From NCBI GenBank assembly GCA_902617375.1, contig CACMWI010000001.1, positions 1 to 64,000 on the forward strand: 64,000 nucleotides of DNA. Direction: 5' to 3'. The notes beneath the pieces are model-generated. The model worked only from the letters and a program-made list of their open reading frames with translations. It was not told where the DNA came from and did not search any database. The translations under genes and the position numbers were made by a program. This stretch comes from an uncultured Alphaproteobacteria bacterium. Its GTDB lineage: Bacteria > Pseudomonadota > Alphaproteobacteria > Methylaequorales > Methylaequoraceae. Below, piece after piece: positions 29,063-38,018 of this stretch (position 1 is its first letter; every line of letters begins with the position of its first letter).

Positions 29063-30262
29063 CTATTGCTTTTTAGCTAAATGGCTTTGCGGATTAATTG
29101 CTGCACCAGCAGATGGAATGGGTGAGTTGTTTGATTCATTATGCTTTTGTTGTGCATGCAGTTTTTTCATCATCTCACTTACATGCGTATCGTGAAAAAA
29201 ATCTGGGTCTCTGGATTTACTTATATCAATTTCTTCGGCCATCGCTCCCTCTGTTTTAGGTCCTTTTATTGCAACGGCTGCTGCTTTTAAAGGATTAGTG
29301 AAAACATCTGTAACAGCCGAAGCTTCGTAACCACAGTGTGCCATGCAATCGGAACACTTGTCATAATTTCCAGTTCCATATTTGTCCCATTCTGTATCAT
29401 TCATAAGTTCTTTAAATGATTTCACATAACCTTCTCCAAGAAGATAGCATGGTTTTTGCCAACCAAATATATTTCTAGTAGGGTTCCCCCAGGGCGTACA
29501 TTTATAAGATTGATTGCCAGCAAGAAAATCAAGGTAAAGTCCAGAGTGACTGAAATCCCACTTTTTAAAGTCTTTTGACTTAAAGATATTTCTAAAAAAA
29601 TTTTTGGTATTAGATCTTTTAATAAAATGCTCTTGATCAGGAGCTCTCTCATACGCAAAGCCGGGTGAAATAGTTATACCATCTACCTTAAGCTCATCAG
29701 TAACGTAGTTTAAAAATATTTTTAAATCGTCTGCGTGAGCATTGTCGAAAATAGTGCAATTAACATTACATCTAAAGCCTAATGATTTTGCTTTTTTTAT
29801 AGCAGAAACGCATCTGTCAAAAACTCCCTCTTGACAAACTGCTTTGTCATGTTCTTCTTTCATCCCATCGAGATGAACTGACCAAGTGAAGTATGGGCTG
29901 GGCTTGTATTCAGACAACTTTTTTTCCATTAAAACTGCGTTTGTGCAAAGATAAACAAACTTTTTCCTTTTTATCAACTCTCTTACAATTTCTGGCATTT
30001 CTCTATGAATTAGTGGCTCACCTCCTGGTATTGAAACTATTGGGGCTCCACATTCCTCGACAGAATCTATGCATTCTTGAGTGGAGAGCCTTTGGTTTAA
30101 GATTTCTTTTGGATAATCAATCTTGCCACATCCGGCGCATGCAAGATTGCATCTAAAAAGAGGCTCTAACATCAAGACAAGCGGATATTTTGACCTACCA
30201 AGGATTTTCTGTTTTAGAATGTAAGAACCAACTCTTATTTGTTGTATTAGTGGAATGCCCAT
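29063..30262 (-). CDS. hpnH: Adenosyl-hopene transferase HpnH (radical SAM)
   Basis: HpnH attaches the 5-prime-deoxyadenosyl group of S-adenosylmethionine to diploptene, the first step in side-chain extension of C35 hopanoids. The 399-residue protein has the radical SAM cluster motif CNLACAGC near residue 37, then SIPGGEPLIHREMPEI, and a C-terminal SPASM-like Cys region (CSDCMAHCGYEASAV). Its usual N-terminus MGIPLIQQIRVGSYILKQ is present. It is transcribed after ispH and hpnA on the minus strand. Confidence 0.95.
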   Translation of the reverse strand: MGIPLIQQIRVGSYILKQKILGRSKYPLVLMLEPLFRCNLACAGCGKIDYPKEILNQRLSTQECIDSVEECGAPIVSIPGGEPLIHREMPEIVRELIKRKKFVYLCTNAVLMEKKLSEYKPSPYFTWSVHLDGMKEEHDKAVCQEGVFDRCVSAIKKAKSLGFRCNVNCTIFDNAHADDLKIFLNYVTDELKVDGITISPGFAYERAPDQEHFIKRSNTKNFFRNIFKSKDFKKWDFSHSGLYLDFLAGNQSYKCTPWGNPTRNIFGWQKPCYLLGEGYVKSFKELMNDTEWDKYGTGNYDKCSDCMAHCGYEASAVTDVFTNPLKAAAVAIKGPKTEGAMAEEIDISKSRDPDFFHDTHVSEMMKKLHAQQKHNESNNSPIPSAGAAINPQSHLAKKQ

Positions 30263-30299
30263 CGTCTAAATTTAATTAATTGTTATTTAAATGTAAAGT

Positions 30300-31259
30300 T
30301 TAATTTAGTGCCTCAATATTTGTAAGCTCGCGAGGAAGTTTAAAAACTATATTTTCTTCAATACCAGGCCTTTTCTCAATTTTAACCTCTCTAAATGATG
30401 AAATTCTCTTAATAACCTCTTTAACAAGTTCGTCAGGAGTTGATGCTCCTGAAGAAATTCCAATTGATTCTACATTATCAAACCATTTACTATCAAGGTC
30501 GTCAGCAGTTTCTATCAAATAAGTATCAACCCCTGATTCTTCTCCTAAGTCCCTCAATCTATTGGAATTAGAGCTATTTTTTGCTCCAACTACTAAGATT
30601 AAATTGACATGATCCACAAGATCCCTAACTGCGGATTGTCTGTTTTGGGTTGCATAACAGATATCTTTGACGTCTGGACCCTCGATTGCTGGAAATCTTT
30701 TTTTTAGAGCTTCTATTACTACCTTAGTGTCATCCACAGAGAGGGTGGTTTGACTTATATATGAGAGTTTTTGTGGATTTTTCACTTGAAGTTTAAAGAC
30801 ATCTTCTGTGTTTGAAACAAGATAGACGTCTCCAGAAATTCTTCCCATTGTGCCTTCGACTTCTGGATGACCTTCGTGACCAATTAAAATAACCTCATAA
30901 CCTTTGGATGAGTATCTTTGACCTTCTTTATGGACTTTTGCTACAAGAGGACATGTCGCATCCAGAATAGGAAGTTTTCTATCTTTAGCAGTGTCTTCAA
31001 TTCTTTGGGCAACTCCATGAGCGCTGAAGATTGTAACGGCACCAGCTGGGATCTGGTCAAGTTCTTGAACAAAAACTGCACCTTTGGAACTAAGATTATT
31101 AACGACTCTCTTATTGTGAACTATTTCGTGTCTAACATAGACTGGTGGACCATAAATTTTGAGAGCTCTCTCGACAATCTCTATTGCTCGTTCTACACCG
31201 GCGCAGAACCCTCGAGGTTGAGCTAAAAATACCTTTAAAGGTTTAAGTGTTTGTTTCAT
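30300..31259 (-). CDS. ispH: 4-hydroxy-3-methylbut-2-enyl diphosphate reductase
   Basis: The Fe-S enzyme of the last step of the non-mevalonate pathway, giving IPP and DMAPP. The 319-residue protein has three conserved Cys: QPRGFCAGVERAIE near residue 19, DATCPLVAKVH near 103, and DICYATQNRQSAV near 205. HEIVHNKRVV, SAHGV and GHEGHPEVEG are also present. It lies between hpnA and hpnH, as in several other hopanoid loci, and follows hpnA by 2 nt. Confidence 0.97.
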   Translation of the reverse strand: MKQTLKPLKVFLAQPRGFCAGVERAIEIVERALKIYGPPVYVRHEIVHNKRVVNNLSSKGAVFVQELDQIPAGAVTIFSAHGVAQRIEDTAKDRKLPILDATCPLVAKVHKEGQRYSSKGYEVILIGHEGHPEVEGTMGRISGDVYLVSNTEDVFKLQVKNPQKLSYISQTTLSVDDTKVVIEALKKRFPAIEGPDVKDICYATQNRQSAVRDLVDHVNLILVVGAKNSSNSNRLRDLGEESGVDTYLIETADDLDSKWFDNVESIGISSGASTPDELVKEVIKRISSFREVKIEKRPGIEENIVFKLPRELTNIEALN

Positions 31260-31261
31260 AA

Positions 31262-32257
31262 CTATAAGCTTTCAAAATTTTCAAACCAGTTTACTGAATC
31301 CTTTATAGCACTTTTAATAGATCTAGGTCTATACTGAAGTTTCTTTTTTGCTTTTTCGGATGAAAAAAACATATTTTTAGTAGACATTTTTAAGCCATCC
31401 AAGGTAAGTTTTGGTTCTTTGCTAATAAAATATTTAAATAAAACTTCATTTACATGTGCTAAAGGTATCAGAAATTTTGGGTTAAGCTTTGTGACTATTT
31501 TAGATTTCTTTCCATACTCGCAAATGTAATCCAAAAAATCTTTAAATTTTAAATTTTCACCTCCTAAAATATATTTATCTCCAATCTTTCCATTTTTAAG
31601 AGCAAGAAAATGTCCGTCAGCTACATCATCTACATGAACAATATTTAATCCGGTGTCAACATAAGCAGGCATTTTCCCTCTTAATACATCATAAATGATT
31701 CTTCCAGTTGGTGTTGGTTTGTAATCACCGGGCCCAATCGGTGTAGAGGGATTAACAATGATACATTTCATTTTTTTTTTTTTTATGAATTTTTCAACAA
31801 TCTTCTCAGCTAGATATTTTGATTTTTTATAATCACCAATCATATCTGAAAAAGTAACTGGAGTTTCTTCATTAGATTCGTTATTTTTATTTAATCCAAG
31901 TGTAGCTACACTTGAGGTATATATTAGGGTTTTATTTAAATCAGATGTTTGAATGCAAATATTCTCGGTTCCTCTTACATTTGAATCGTAAAGTTCTTTT
32001 GGTACTCGCGACCAAAGTCTGTAATCTGCTGCGACATGAAAAATAACGTCTGAATTAGCTATTGGTTTTTCTAAACTAGAAATATCTCTCAAGTCACCGT
32101 AAAAAAAATTTATTTTTGACCTAATTTTTTCTAGATTTTTTATATTTGTATTTTTTCGAACTAAAACATTTACCTTAAATTTTTTTTTTAAAGCAAGCCT
32201 TGTGATAGCTGAGCCTAAAAAACCATTGGCTCCTGTGATAAGGATTTTTTTATTCAT
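31262..32257 (-). CDS. hpnA: Hopanoid-associated sugar epimerase HpnA
   Basis: A 331-residue extended short-chain dehydrogenase (NAD-dependent epimerase/dehydratase) with the N-terminal ITGANGFLGSAITRLAL, YTSSVATLGL, and the catalytic YKKSKYLAE (YxxxK). Followed by NPSTPIGPGDYKPTPTGRII, it matches the HpnA family. The substrate is not established; the gene position beside ispH and hpnH supports the call. It is first in the minus-strand run hpnA-ispH-hpnH and divergent from hpnM. Confidence 0.87.
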   Translation of the reverse strand: MNKKILITGANGFLGSAITRLALKKKFKVNVLVRKNTNIKNLEKIRSKINFFYGDLRDISSLEKPIANSDVIFHVAADYRLWSRVPKELYDSNVRGTENICIQTSDLNKTLIYTSSVATLGLNKNNESNEETPVTFSDMIGDYKKSKYLAEKIVEKFIKKKKMKCIIVNPSTPIGPGDYKPTPTGRIIYDVLRGKMPAYVDTGLNIVHVDDVADGHFLALKNGKIGDKYILGGENLKFKDFLDYICEYGKKSKIVTKLNPKFLIPLAHVNEVLFKYFISKEPKLTLDGLKMSTKNMFFSSEKAKKKLQYRPRSIKSAIKDSVNWFENFESL

Positions 32258-32296
32258 TTTATTTTAATAGAAGTCTTGTGTTATAAAAGATAATAA

Positions 32297-32902
32297 ATGA
32301 AAAGATTTTTATCCAACTTTTTTTATAATATTTTCCTGATATGTCTTATAATAAGCATCTTTATTGTTTTTCATTCTGAAACAAAAAGTGAAAATAAAGT
32401 TCTGGCAAGTGTTAACGAGTTGCATGAAAGTCTCATCAAAATATCTGATAAAACAATTAATATTGACAATTTAGCAATGATCGATGATGTAGTAAAAAAT
32501 AGTTATGATTTAGAAAAAATGGGGAAAATAATAATTGGAATTGATTGGAAGCAAACGGATACAAAAACTCAGAAAGAATTTATAAATGTTTTTAAAAGAT
32601 TTATTTCAGTAAATTATTTTAGAAGATTCAATAAAATCAATGAATTAGATTTTGAGCACCAAGCTGTAACAGATATTGAGGATAAATTTAAATTAGCCAG
32701 AGTAATCCTTAAAGCGGATAATGAAAGGTTTAAAATAGATTATTTGTTAGGTTTTAAAAATGAAAAATGGATAATATTTGATGTTTTATTAGATGGGTCC
32801 ATAAGTGAAGTAGCAACAAAAAAATCAGATTTTAAAAAAATCATTGAAGAGAAAGGCGTAGGCGGTTTAGTAAAAAATCTGCGCATTAGAAATCAATTTT
32901 AG
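32297..32902 (+). CDS. hpnM: HpnM/MlaC-family periplasmic lipid-binding protein
   Basis: A 201-residue exported protein with an N-terminal hydrophobic helix (IFLICLIISIFIVF), then the MlaC/Ttg2D pattern. Helices contain DIDDVVKNSYDLEKMGK-like sequence, a FKRFISVNYFRRF segment, and a beta part AVTDIEDKFKLARVILKADN with KWIIFDVLLDGSIS. MlaC proteins carry lipids between membranes; HpnM is the version encoded in hopanoid loci, where it may help hopanoid placement. The other Mla-type transporter parts and hpnN are not nearby. It converges with fhcC with a 4-nt overlap. Confidence 0.78.
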   Translation: MKRFLSNFFYNIFLICLIISIFIVFHSETKSENKVLASVNELHESLIKISDKTINIDNLAMIDDVVKNSYDLEKMGKIIIGIDWKQTDTKTQKEFINVFKRFISVNYFRRFNKINELDFEHQAVTDIEDKFKLARVILKADNERFKIDYLLGFKNEKWIIFDVLLDGSISEVATKKSDFKKIIEEKGVGGLVKNLRIRNQF

Positions 32903-33705
32903 TTTTTTTTTACGAAAATTTCTCCCATTCCATCCATTTTAATGTCGCCGATTAATCTTATAAATTTATCTTTGTTACTGAAAGGTTGTAAACTTGAAAC
33001 TTTTAAAAGATAATTATTTAACAAACTTAAAAAAAGTGACCGAAATTCTCCAGAATCAACAAAATTTGCACATTTAATTTTTTTTCTAAATAAGATTATT
33101 GAACCTCTTTTCATTCCTAAACCAAGTTGATCTCCAAAGTTCTTTTTTAATATTACAGTTCCAGCAATCATATTGTTGCAACAATTATTTCCAACATCTT
33201 GACCTACAAAAATGACTCCTCGTCTCATTTGGAGACCTAAAAAATTTCCTGCCTTTCCATTAATCACTATCAATCCCCCATTCATTCCGACCTTACTTCC
33301 TGGTAAAGGAGAACCTACGAAGTCACAAGCATTAGATTTTAGAAAAATCTTGCCACCTGTCATTCCCGAGCCAACGTGATGCTCACACGAGCCCTCAACA
33401 ATAATTTTTCCGTTAATCATTTGTACCCCTAAAAACGATCCTACGTCTGATTTAATTCTCAAAGTACCTTTTTGCCATTTCCACCCTAAATAATCACAAT
33501 TTCTGTTTGTACCAAAAATTATCAATTCGTTGTTATCACTTTTTAGAACTTGAATTTTGAATAATTCTTGAAGTTCGAATTCTTTGCTATCGTATAAAAT
33601 ATTTATCTTAGAAATAATTTTTTCTTCAAAATTAATTTTACTTAAATTTTTTAAATTCAATTCTGATTTAAAATTAATTTTAGCTTTCAAAATAATCTTT
33701 TTCAT
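32899..33705 (-). CDS. fhcC: Formyltransferase/hydrolase complex subunit C (FhcC)
   Basis: A subunit of the bacterial Fhc complex that moves the formyl group from H4MPT to methanofuran and releases formate. The 268-residue protein has a right-handed beta-helix built from Gly-rich repeats (GSFLGVQM, GSGMTGGKIFL, GNFLGLQMRRGVIFVG, GDQLGLGMKRGSIIL), as in FwdC and the glutamate synthase C-terminal domain. It is last in the run pterin dehydratase-fhcB-fhcD-fhcC, overlapping the fhcD stop by 1 nt. Confidence 0.93.
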   Translation of the reverse strand: MKKIILKAKINFKSELNLKNLSKINFEEKIISKINILYDSKEFELQELFKIQVLKSDNNELIIFGTNRNCDYLGWKWQKGTLRIKSDVGSFLGVQMINGKIIVEGSCEHHVGSGMTGGKIFLKSNACDFVGSPLPGSKVGMNGGLIVINGKAGNFLGLQMRRGVIFVGQDVGNNCCNNMIAGTVILKKNFGDQLGLGMKRGSIILFRKKIKCANFVDSGEFRSLFLSLLNNYLLKVSSLQPFSNKDKFIRLIGDIKMDGMGEIFVKKN

Positions 33706-34589
33706 TAAATTAAATCCTTCAATTTAAATAAATAAGGTCCAAGTTTTCCACCATAATTTCCTGCTGATATTTTTGAAATGCCTTTTGTAGTTTTAGAGTT
33801 TAAAATTTCTGAGATACCCTCTTTCATAGCCAATTCTATATCTTCTCGATTAATACCATCAATTACAATTTCTAATACACAATTAGTTTCTTTATCCAGT
33901 TTTGATTTGGTGATAACTCCTCTCAAACTTGGACAATATTCAAAATTCGTCGAAGCTATTAAATTTTTATATTTTGAACCTACTTTTGATCCAGACCTAA
34001 CAATACCACCTGGGAAGGGTAATATTACATTTTTAACCTCATTCATTTTCTTAACTGCTCGTTCAACAGCTCCAAGAACACTTTCAATATTATTCCCTAG
34101 AACAAGAAAATTTCCTCCACCAATCCCTTTCATTTGATATGCGAAGTCCTCACAAATAAATTCGCCGTCCATAACCGGTATTCTCCAAAACCTTTTATTA
34201 TCTAAAAATTTTGAGATTTGATAACCATCTCCAAAATATCTAAGTGAATTACCAAGAGGTATTTTATCAGCGCTAATATTTCCTGAAAAAACTGCTGATG
34301 TTGGGCTTGTCATAATACATTGTCCTGTCCTGTTCAAAATTTGTTTTTTTAATTCATTTGAGGACATAGAAAATATAAGGATTGAAACTCCTGGTCTTCC
34401 ATCTGGCGTCTCTTTATGTGATAATTCAGATTCTATACCCGCTTCACAACCGCACGCGATTACTGATGTTGCAAAACCACAAAAGGATTGAGCTGCTTTT
34501 TTTGCCCAATTAATATTTAATGCTGTTATAATTAGCCTTGAAGCTTTCATTGGGAATGCCTCAGCAAAAGTATTTTCAATTTTAATCAT
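33705..34589 (-). CDS. fhcD: Formylmethanofuran:H4MPT formyltransferase (FhcD)
   Basis: It transfers the formyl group from formyl-H4MPT to methanofuran. The 294-residue length matches Ftr/FhcD. Conserved segments include the N-terminal IENTFAEAFPMKASRLIITA, TSVIACGCEAGIE, TPDGRPGVSILIF and GIGGGNFLVLG. It overlaps fhcB by 8 nt and fhcC by 1 nt. In many methylotrophs fhcA lies between fhcB and fhcD; here it does not. Confidence 0.95.
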   Translation of the reverse strand: MIKIENTFAEAFPMKASRLIITALNINWAKKAAQSFCGFATSVIACGCEAGIESELSHKETPDGRPGVSILIFSMSSNELKKQILNRTGQCIMTSPTSAVFSGNISADKIPLGNSLRYFGDGYQISKFLDNKRFWRIPVMDGEFICEDFAYQMKGIGGGNFLVLGNNIESVLGAVERAVKKMNEVKNVILPFPGGIVRSGSKVGSKYKNLIASTNFEYCPSLRGVITKSKLDKETNCVLEIVIDGINREDIELAMKEGISEILNSKTTKGISKISAGNYGGKLGPYLFKLKDLI

Positions 34590-35685
34590 TATTTTTTAAT
34601 TCTTTTACAAGCTCATCAAGCTGAATGTAGTTAGAATCTATCTTTTTTTCTAGTTTTAAGACACCTATTCCATCTGATCTCAATGCCATTCCATTTGAAT
34701 CTATTCCTGGAGTTTTTACAGGAATAAAAATATCAAATTTTTCTTTTTTTATTACATTTGGGTGACCAATAAATATATTTTGTTTAAATTTTTCAATTTT
34801 TGGATTTGAGTTTAAATTTGATGTGTAAATCTGAATCGTTTTTTCTGATTTTTGAACATTTGCTGTATATTTAATTGGATTATATGAAAGTCCCCAGTCG
34901 TTGAATGAAACTGAAGCTGGAAAACCAGTTTTAATTACACAGCTATTTACGAATCCTGAAGAATTATTAAAACCAGAAATTTTAAATACTCTTAACTTCC
35001 TTATTTTATTGTTTATGAATTCTGTCAACTTTAATAATTGTTGTGTGAACATAAATCCATTCATTGGGTTAATAACTAATACAGGATATCTTGATGATTT
35101 TAATTCCTTTTGCAATGATTGGTGATTTACGTTCAATTTTTTTTGTTTAAAGAGATCAATAAAAAGATTGTAAATTGATGTATTGCCTTTGAGAATTATT
35201 TTTTTTTTAAAAGACGATATTTTTGTTGTGCAGATATGATAAATTTTATCCTGTGTTTTTTTACTACTCCAACTTAGGTTTTTTGAAAATCTCTCTAGAA
35301 CATAACTATCAAAAGTTCCGATAAAAATTATCAAATCAGCTCTTTTTCTTAATTCATTAAATGAAACTAATGATCCGCCGTAAATTTGATAAGCAGCATA
35401 AAAATTATTAATTTCTTCCGCATCACAATGGTTTATTGATGATCTTAGACTCTCTGCCAAATCCAAAATTGAATGTTGAGATCTTTGATCGCAAATCAAT
35501 CCATCGAAATGTAATGTTCTGCCCTTAATTATTTTCTTAATTTTGGTGATAGCAGTTGTCATTTCTGTTTTTTTTCCGTTTACTAAAGGAAACTGGTTTA
35601 ACTTATAGTTTTTGATTTCATCATCTGTAATTAAATCTTTGTTTGTAGATCCAAACAAATAGAAGTCATCAAGGTTTTTTTGCAT
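34582..35685 (-). CDS. fhcB: Formyltransferase/hydrolase complex subunit B (FhcB)
   Basis: A 367-residue protein of the formylmethanofuran dehydrogenase subunit B type, a shortened molybdopterin-oxidoreductase fold. Segments such as HFDGLICDQRSQHSILDLAESL near residue 58, NFYAAYQIYGGSLVSFNELRKRADLIIFIG, PVLVINPMNGFMF and GIDSNGMALRSDG support it. Bacterial FhcB proteins of this length lack the metal-binding site of the archaeal redox enzyme, and no Cys-rich cluster motif is seen here. It follows the pterin dehydratase-like gene directly and overlaps fhcD. Overall sequence is divergent, so confidence is lower than for fhcD. Confidence 0.82.
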   Translation of the reverse strand: MQKNLDDFYLFGSTNKDLITDDEIKNYKLNQFPLVNGKKTEMTTAITKIKKIIKGRTLHFDGLICDQRSQHSILDLAESLRSSINHCDAEEINNFYAAYQIYGGSLVSFNELRKRADLIIFIGTFDSYVLERFSKNLSWSSKKTQDKIYHICTTKISSFKKKIILKGNTSIYNLFIDLFKQKKLNVNHQSLQKELKSSRYPVLVINPMNGFMFTQQLLKLTEFINNKIRKLRVFKISGFNNSSGFVNSCVIKTGFPASVSFNDWGLSYNPIKYTANVQKSEKTIQIYTSNLNSNPKIEKFKQNIFIGHPNVIKKEKFDIFIPVKTPGIDSNGMALRSDGIGVLKLEKKIDSNYIQLDELVKELKNND

Positions 35686-36059
35686 TATTTATTATATTTT
35701 ATGTACGCAAATCTTGGGTCTACTGGAGTGCCTTCCAAAGAAGAATCTTCGTTTTTTGGATTCCATAATATAAATTCATCAATTTTCTCTGCTAAATCGA
35801 AGTCGAGCTGAGTTATGCCTTTCATAGAATGATTCATAAGTTTGACTTCAACAAAAGCGTATGAAACCTGAAGGTCTGGATGATGCCATGCCGATTCAGC
35901 AAGATGACCTATTGAATTTACAACCATCAAAGTTGATTTCCAACTATGTGTCTTAAAAGTTTTTCTTATCCATTTTCCGTCATATTCCCACCCTTTAAGT
36001 TTTTCGCTTAAAATTTCATTAACTTCTGATTCATTGAATACTTTGATTTTTTTATTCAC
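35685..36059 (-). CDS. Pterin-4a-carbinolamine dehydratase-like protein
   Basis: A 124-residue protein with the family signature: LKGWEYDGKWIRKTF near residue 20, then HLAESAWHHPDLQVSYAFVEVKLMNH and a downstream Asp (the HHPD...H...D active-site set). A C-terminal tail of about 25 residues, containing EGTPVDPRFAYIKY, extends beyond the usual about 100-residue domain. In phenylalanine metabolism such enzymes dehydrate 4a-hydroxytetrahydropterin. Here the position directly before fhcB and opposite mptG suggests a role in H4MPT synthesis or repair. That role is an inference. Confidence 0.75.
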   Translation of the reverse strand: MNKKIKVFNESEVNEILSEKLKGWEYDGKWIRKTFKTHSWKSTLMVVNSIGHLAESAWHHPDLQVSYAFVEVKLMNHSMKGITQLDFDLAEKIDEFILWNPKNEDSSLEGTPVDPRFAYIKYNK

Positions 36060-36139
36060 TAGATTTCCTCCACTTTTTTTTTATGTAAAATGAAAATTTA
36101 ATAATAGTATAGTTTAATTCTAAAATAAAAAGTAATTTT

Positions 36140-37114
36140 ATGGAAAAAATCTTTGAAATTAAATCACCGGCTAGAATCCACATCGGGTTTTTAGATTTAA
36201 ATTTTAATAGTAATAGAAAGTTTGGGAGCCTGGGTCTAACTATATCAGACTTTTTCTTTAGGATAAGAATTGAAAAATCTCAAAATATTGAGGTTGTTTC
36301 AAACTGTCTTTCAATTAAAAAAAAAACAATGAAAATTATTGAATTTCTTTGTTTAGAAAAAAGCATTTCAAATTTTAAAATTACAATTTTAAGTAAAATC
36401 CCGATTCATAATGGTTTAGGATCTGGAACACAACTTACTTTATCATTAGGATATTTGATAAGTGAATTTTTTAATTTAAATATGAATGTTAATCATATTG
36501 CACATATTTTTAATCGTGGAGTGCGTTCTGGGATTGGTATCGAATCATTCAAGAAAGGCGGATTTAATATTGATGTTGGAAAATTAGATGGATCCCCATA
36601 CCCTCCCCTGAATATTTTGAATTTAAATTGGCCAAGTGAATGGAAAATTCTTCTCATAATGGATCAAAATATTACAGGTGTTCATGGAGAAACAGAATTA
36701 AAAGAATTTAGAGAATTAAAAAAATCAAAATTAATTAATTCAAATTCAAACTTTAAGTCACTTGTTATGAATATTATTCCAGGGATTATTGAGGAGAACT
36801 TCATAGAATTTTCGATCGGTCTCAGAGAAATTCAAGATAACATGTCAAAGTTTTTTTATGGAAACAAGAATAAATTTGCAAGCCCAATTATAGCAAAAAT
36901 TTTTTTAAATTTAAAAATAAATGGTATTAATTGTTTTGGGCAGTCTTCATGGGGACCAACTGGTTTTATTTTTTTTGAAAACGCAAAAAAAAGAAATGAG
37001 TTGTTAAAATATTTAGAAAATTATATTAATTTAAACGGAATTAGAGGAATAAAATTATTTAAAGTTGATGGAAGGAATTTTGGAAAGAAATTGATAAAGA
37101 AAGAAAGGTTATGA
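36140..37114 (+). CDS. mptG: Beta-ribofuranosylaminobenzene 5-prime-phosphate synthase
   Basis: It condenses p-aminobenzoate with PRPP, with loss of CO2, the first committed step of the H4MPT side chain. The 324-residue GHMP-type protein has IKSPARIHIGFLDLN at the N-terminus, IPIHNGLGSGTQLTLSLGYLISE (Gly-rich motif) near residue 92, RGVRSGIGIESFKKGGFNIDVG near 130, and SSWGPTGFIFFE near the end. It overlaps mtdB by 4 nt and heads the plus-strand run mptG-mtdB-ATP-grasp-mch-rimK-like-citG-like-fae. Confidence 0.93.
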   Translation: MEKIFEIKSPARIHIGFLDLNFNSNRKFGSLGLTISDFFFRIRIEKSQNIEVVSNCLSIKKKTMKIIEFLCLEKSISNFKITILSKIPIHNGLGSGTQLTLSLGYLISEFFNLNMNVNHIAHIFNRGVRSGIGIESFKKGGFNIDVGKLDGSPYPPLNILNLNWPSEWKILLIMDQNITGVHGETELKEFRELKKSKLINSNSNFKSLVMNIIPGIIEENFIEFSIGLREIQDNMSKFFYGNKNKFASPIIAKIFLNLKINGINCFGQSSWGPTGFIFFENAKKRNELLKYLENYINLNGIRGIKLFKVDGRNFGKKLIKKERL

Positions 37115-38007
37115 ACAAAAAAAATATTCTTCATATGATCAGCCCACAAGGTAATGTGAGTCCATTTGATGTCAACATGGCATGCGATGCTGGTTATGAT
37201 TTAGTTATCCCTTACACAAACGTTAATCTTACTGATGTAAAAGGTTTGGTTCAGGATGCAATTTTTTCTAGATCAATTAATAATGCAAAAAAAACCGGAG
37301 TTTTTATTTGCGGAAAAGATGCGTCCTTAGCATTAGATATGATGAATACTGCAAAAGATTCTATGGTTCCGCCTTTTGAAATATCAGTTTTTCCTGACCC
37401 AGCAGGCTCATTTACAACAGCGGCAGCTATGGTTGCTTGTACAGAGAAAACATTAAAGCATAAATTTAATACAAACTTAAAAGATAAAAATATAATTATT
37501 TACGGTGGAAAAGGAATAGTTGGTGGGATTTCAGCAATAATGTGTGCTAAAGAGGGTTCAAAATGTACAATAGTGGGTTACGACGGTATTACAAATGTTA
37601 AAAAAAAAGCTGAAGAATACAAATCTCGATTTGGTGTTGATATAATTCCAGCAGACGGAACAACAGACGAATTAAATTCTTCATATTTACCCCAAGCAGA
37701 TATAATTTTTTGTGCTGCAAGGGCAGGAACCCAAGTCATTAGTGAGGAACAATTAAAACTTGCAAAGAATACAAAGGTTCTTGCAGATGTTAATGCAGTT
37801 CCACCTGCAGGATTAGGTGGAGTGAATTTGAAAGATGATGATGCTGAACATCCTTGCGGCGGATTATCAATTGGGCCGTTAACTTCAGGTGATATAAAAG
37901 TAAAAACACAGTATAGGATGTTTGAAAAAATGTGTGCAGCTGACAACCCACTTTATTTAAATTTTGAAGAAGCACTAACTACCGCAAGAGAAATATTGAA
38001 ACTTTAG
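37111..38007 (+). CDS. mtdB: Methylene-H4MPT dehydrogenase (MtdB type)
   Basis: It oxidises methylene-H4MPT to methenyl-H4MPT with NAD(P). The 298-residue protein has the characteristic N-terminus NILHMISPQGNVSPFDVNMACDAGYD, FISGKD-like VFICGKDASLALDMM, the PFEISVFPDPAGSFTTAAAMVA segment, and a Rossmann motif IIYGGKGIVGGISAIM near residue 130. The paired N-terminal signature separates it from folate-linked FolD and from MtdA only in part, but the H4MPT gene context favours MtdB. It overlaps mptG by 4 nt. Confidence 0.92.
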   Translation: MNKKNILHMISPQGNVSPFDVNMACDAGYDLVIPYTNVNLTDVKGLVQDAIFSRSINNAKKTGVFICGKDASLALDMMNTAKDSMVPPFEISVFPDPAGSFTTAAAMVACTEKTLKHKFNTNLKDKNIIIYGGKGIVGGISAIMCAKEGSKCTIVGYDGITNVKKKAEEYKSRFGVDIIPADGTTDELNSSYLPQADIIFCAARAGTQVISEEQLKLAKNTKVLADVNAVPPAGLGGVNLKDDDAEHPCGGLSIGPLTSGDIKVKTQYRMFEKMCAADNPLYLNFEEALTTAREILKL

Positions 38008-38018
38008 TAAAAAAAAAA

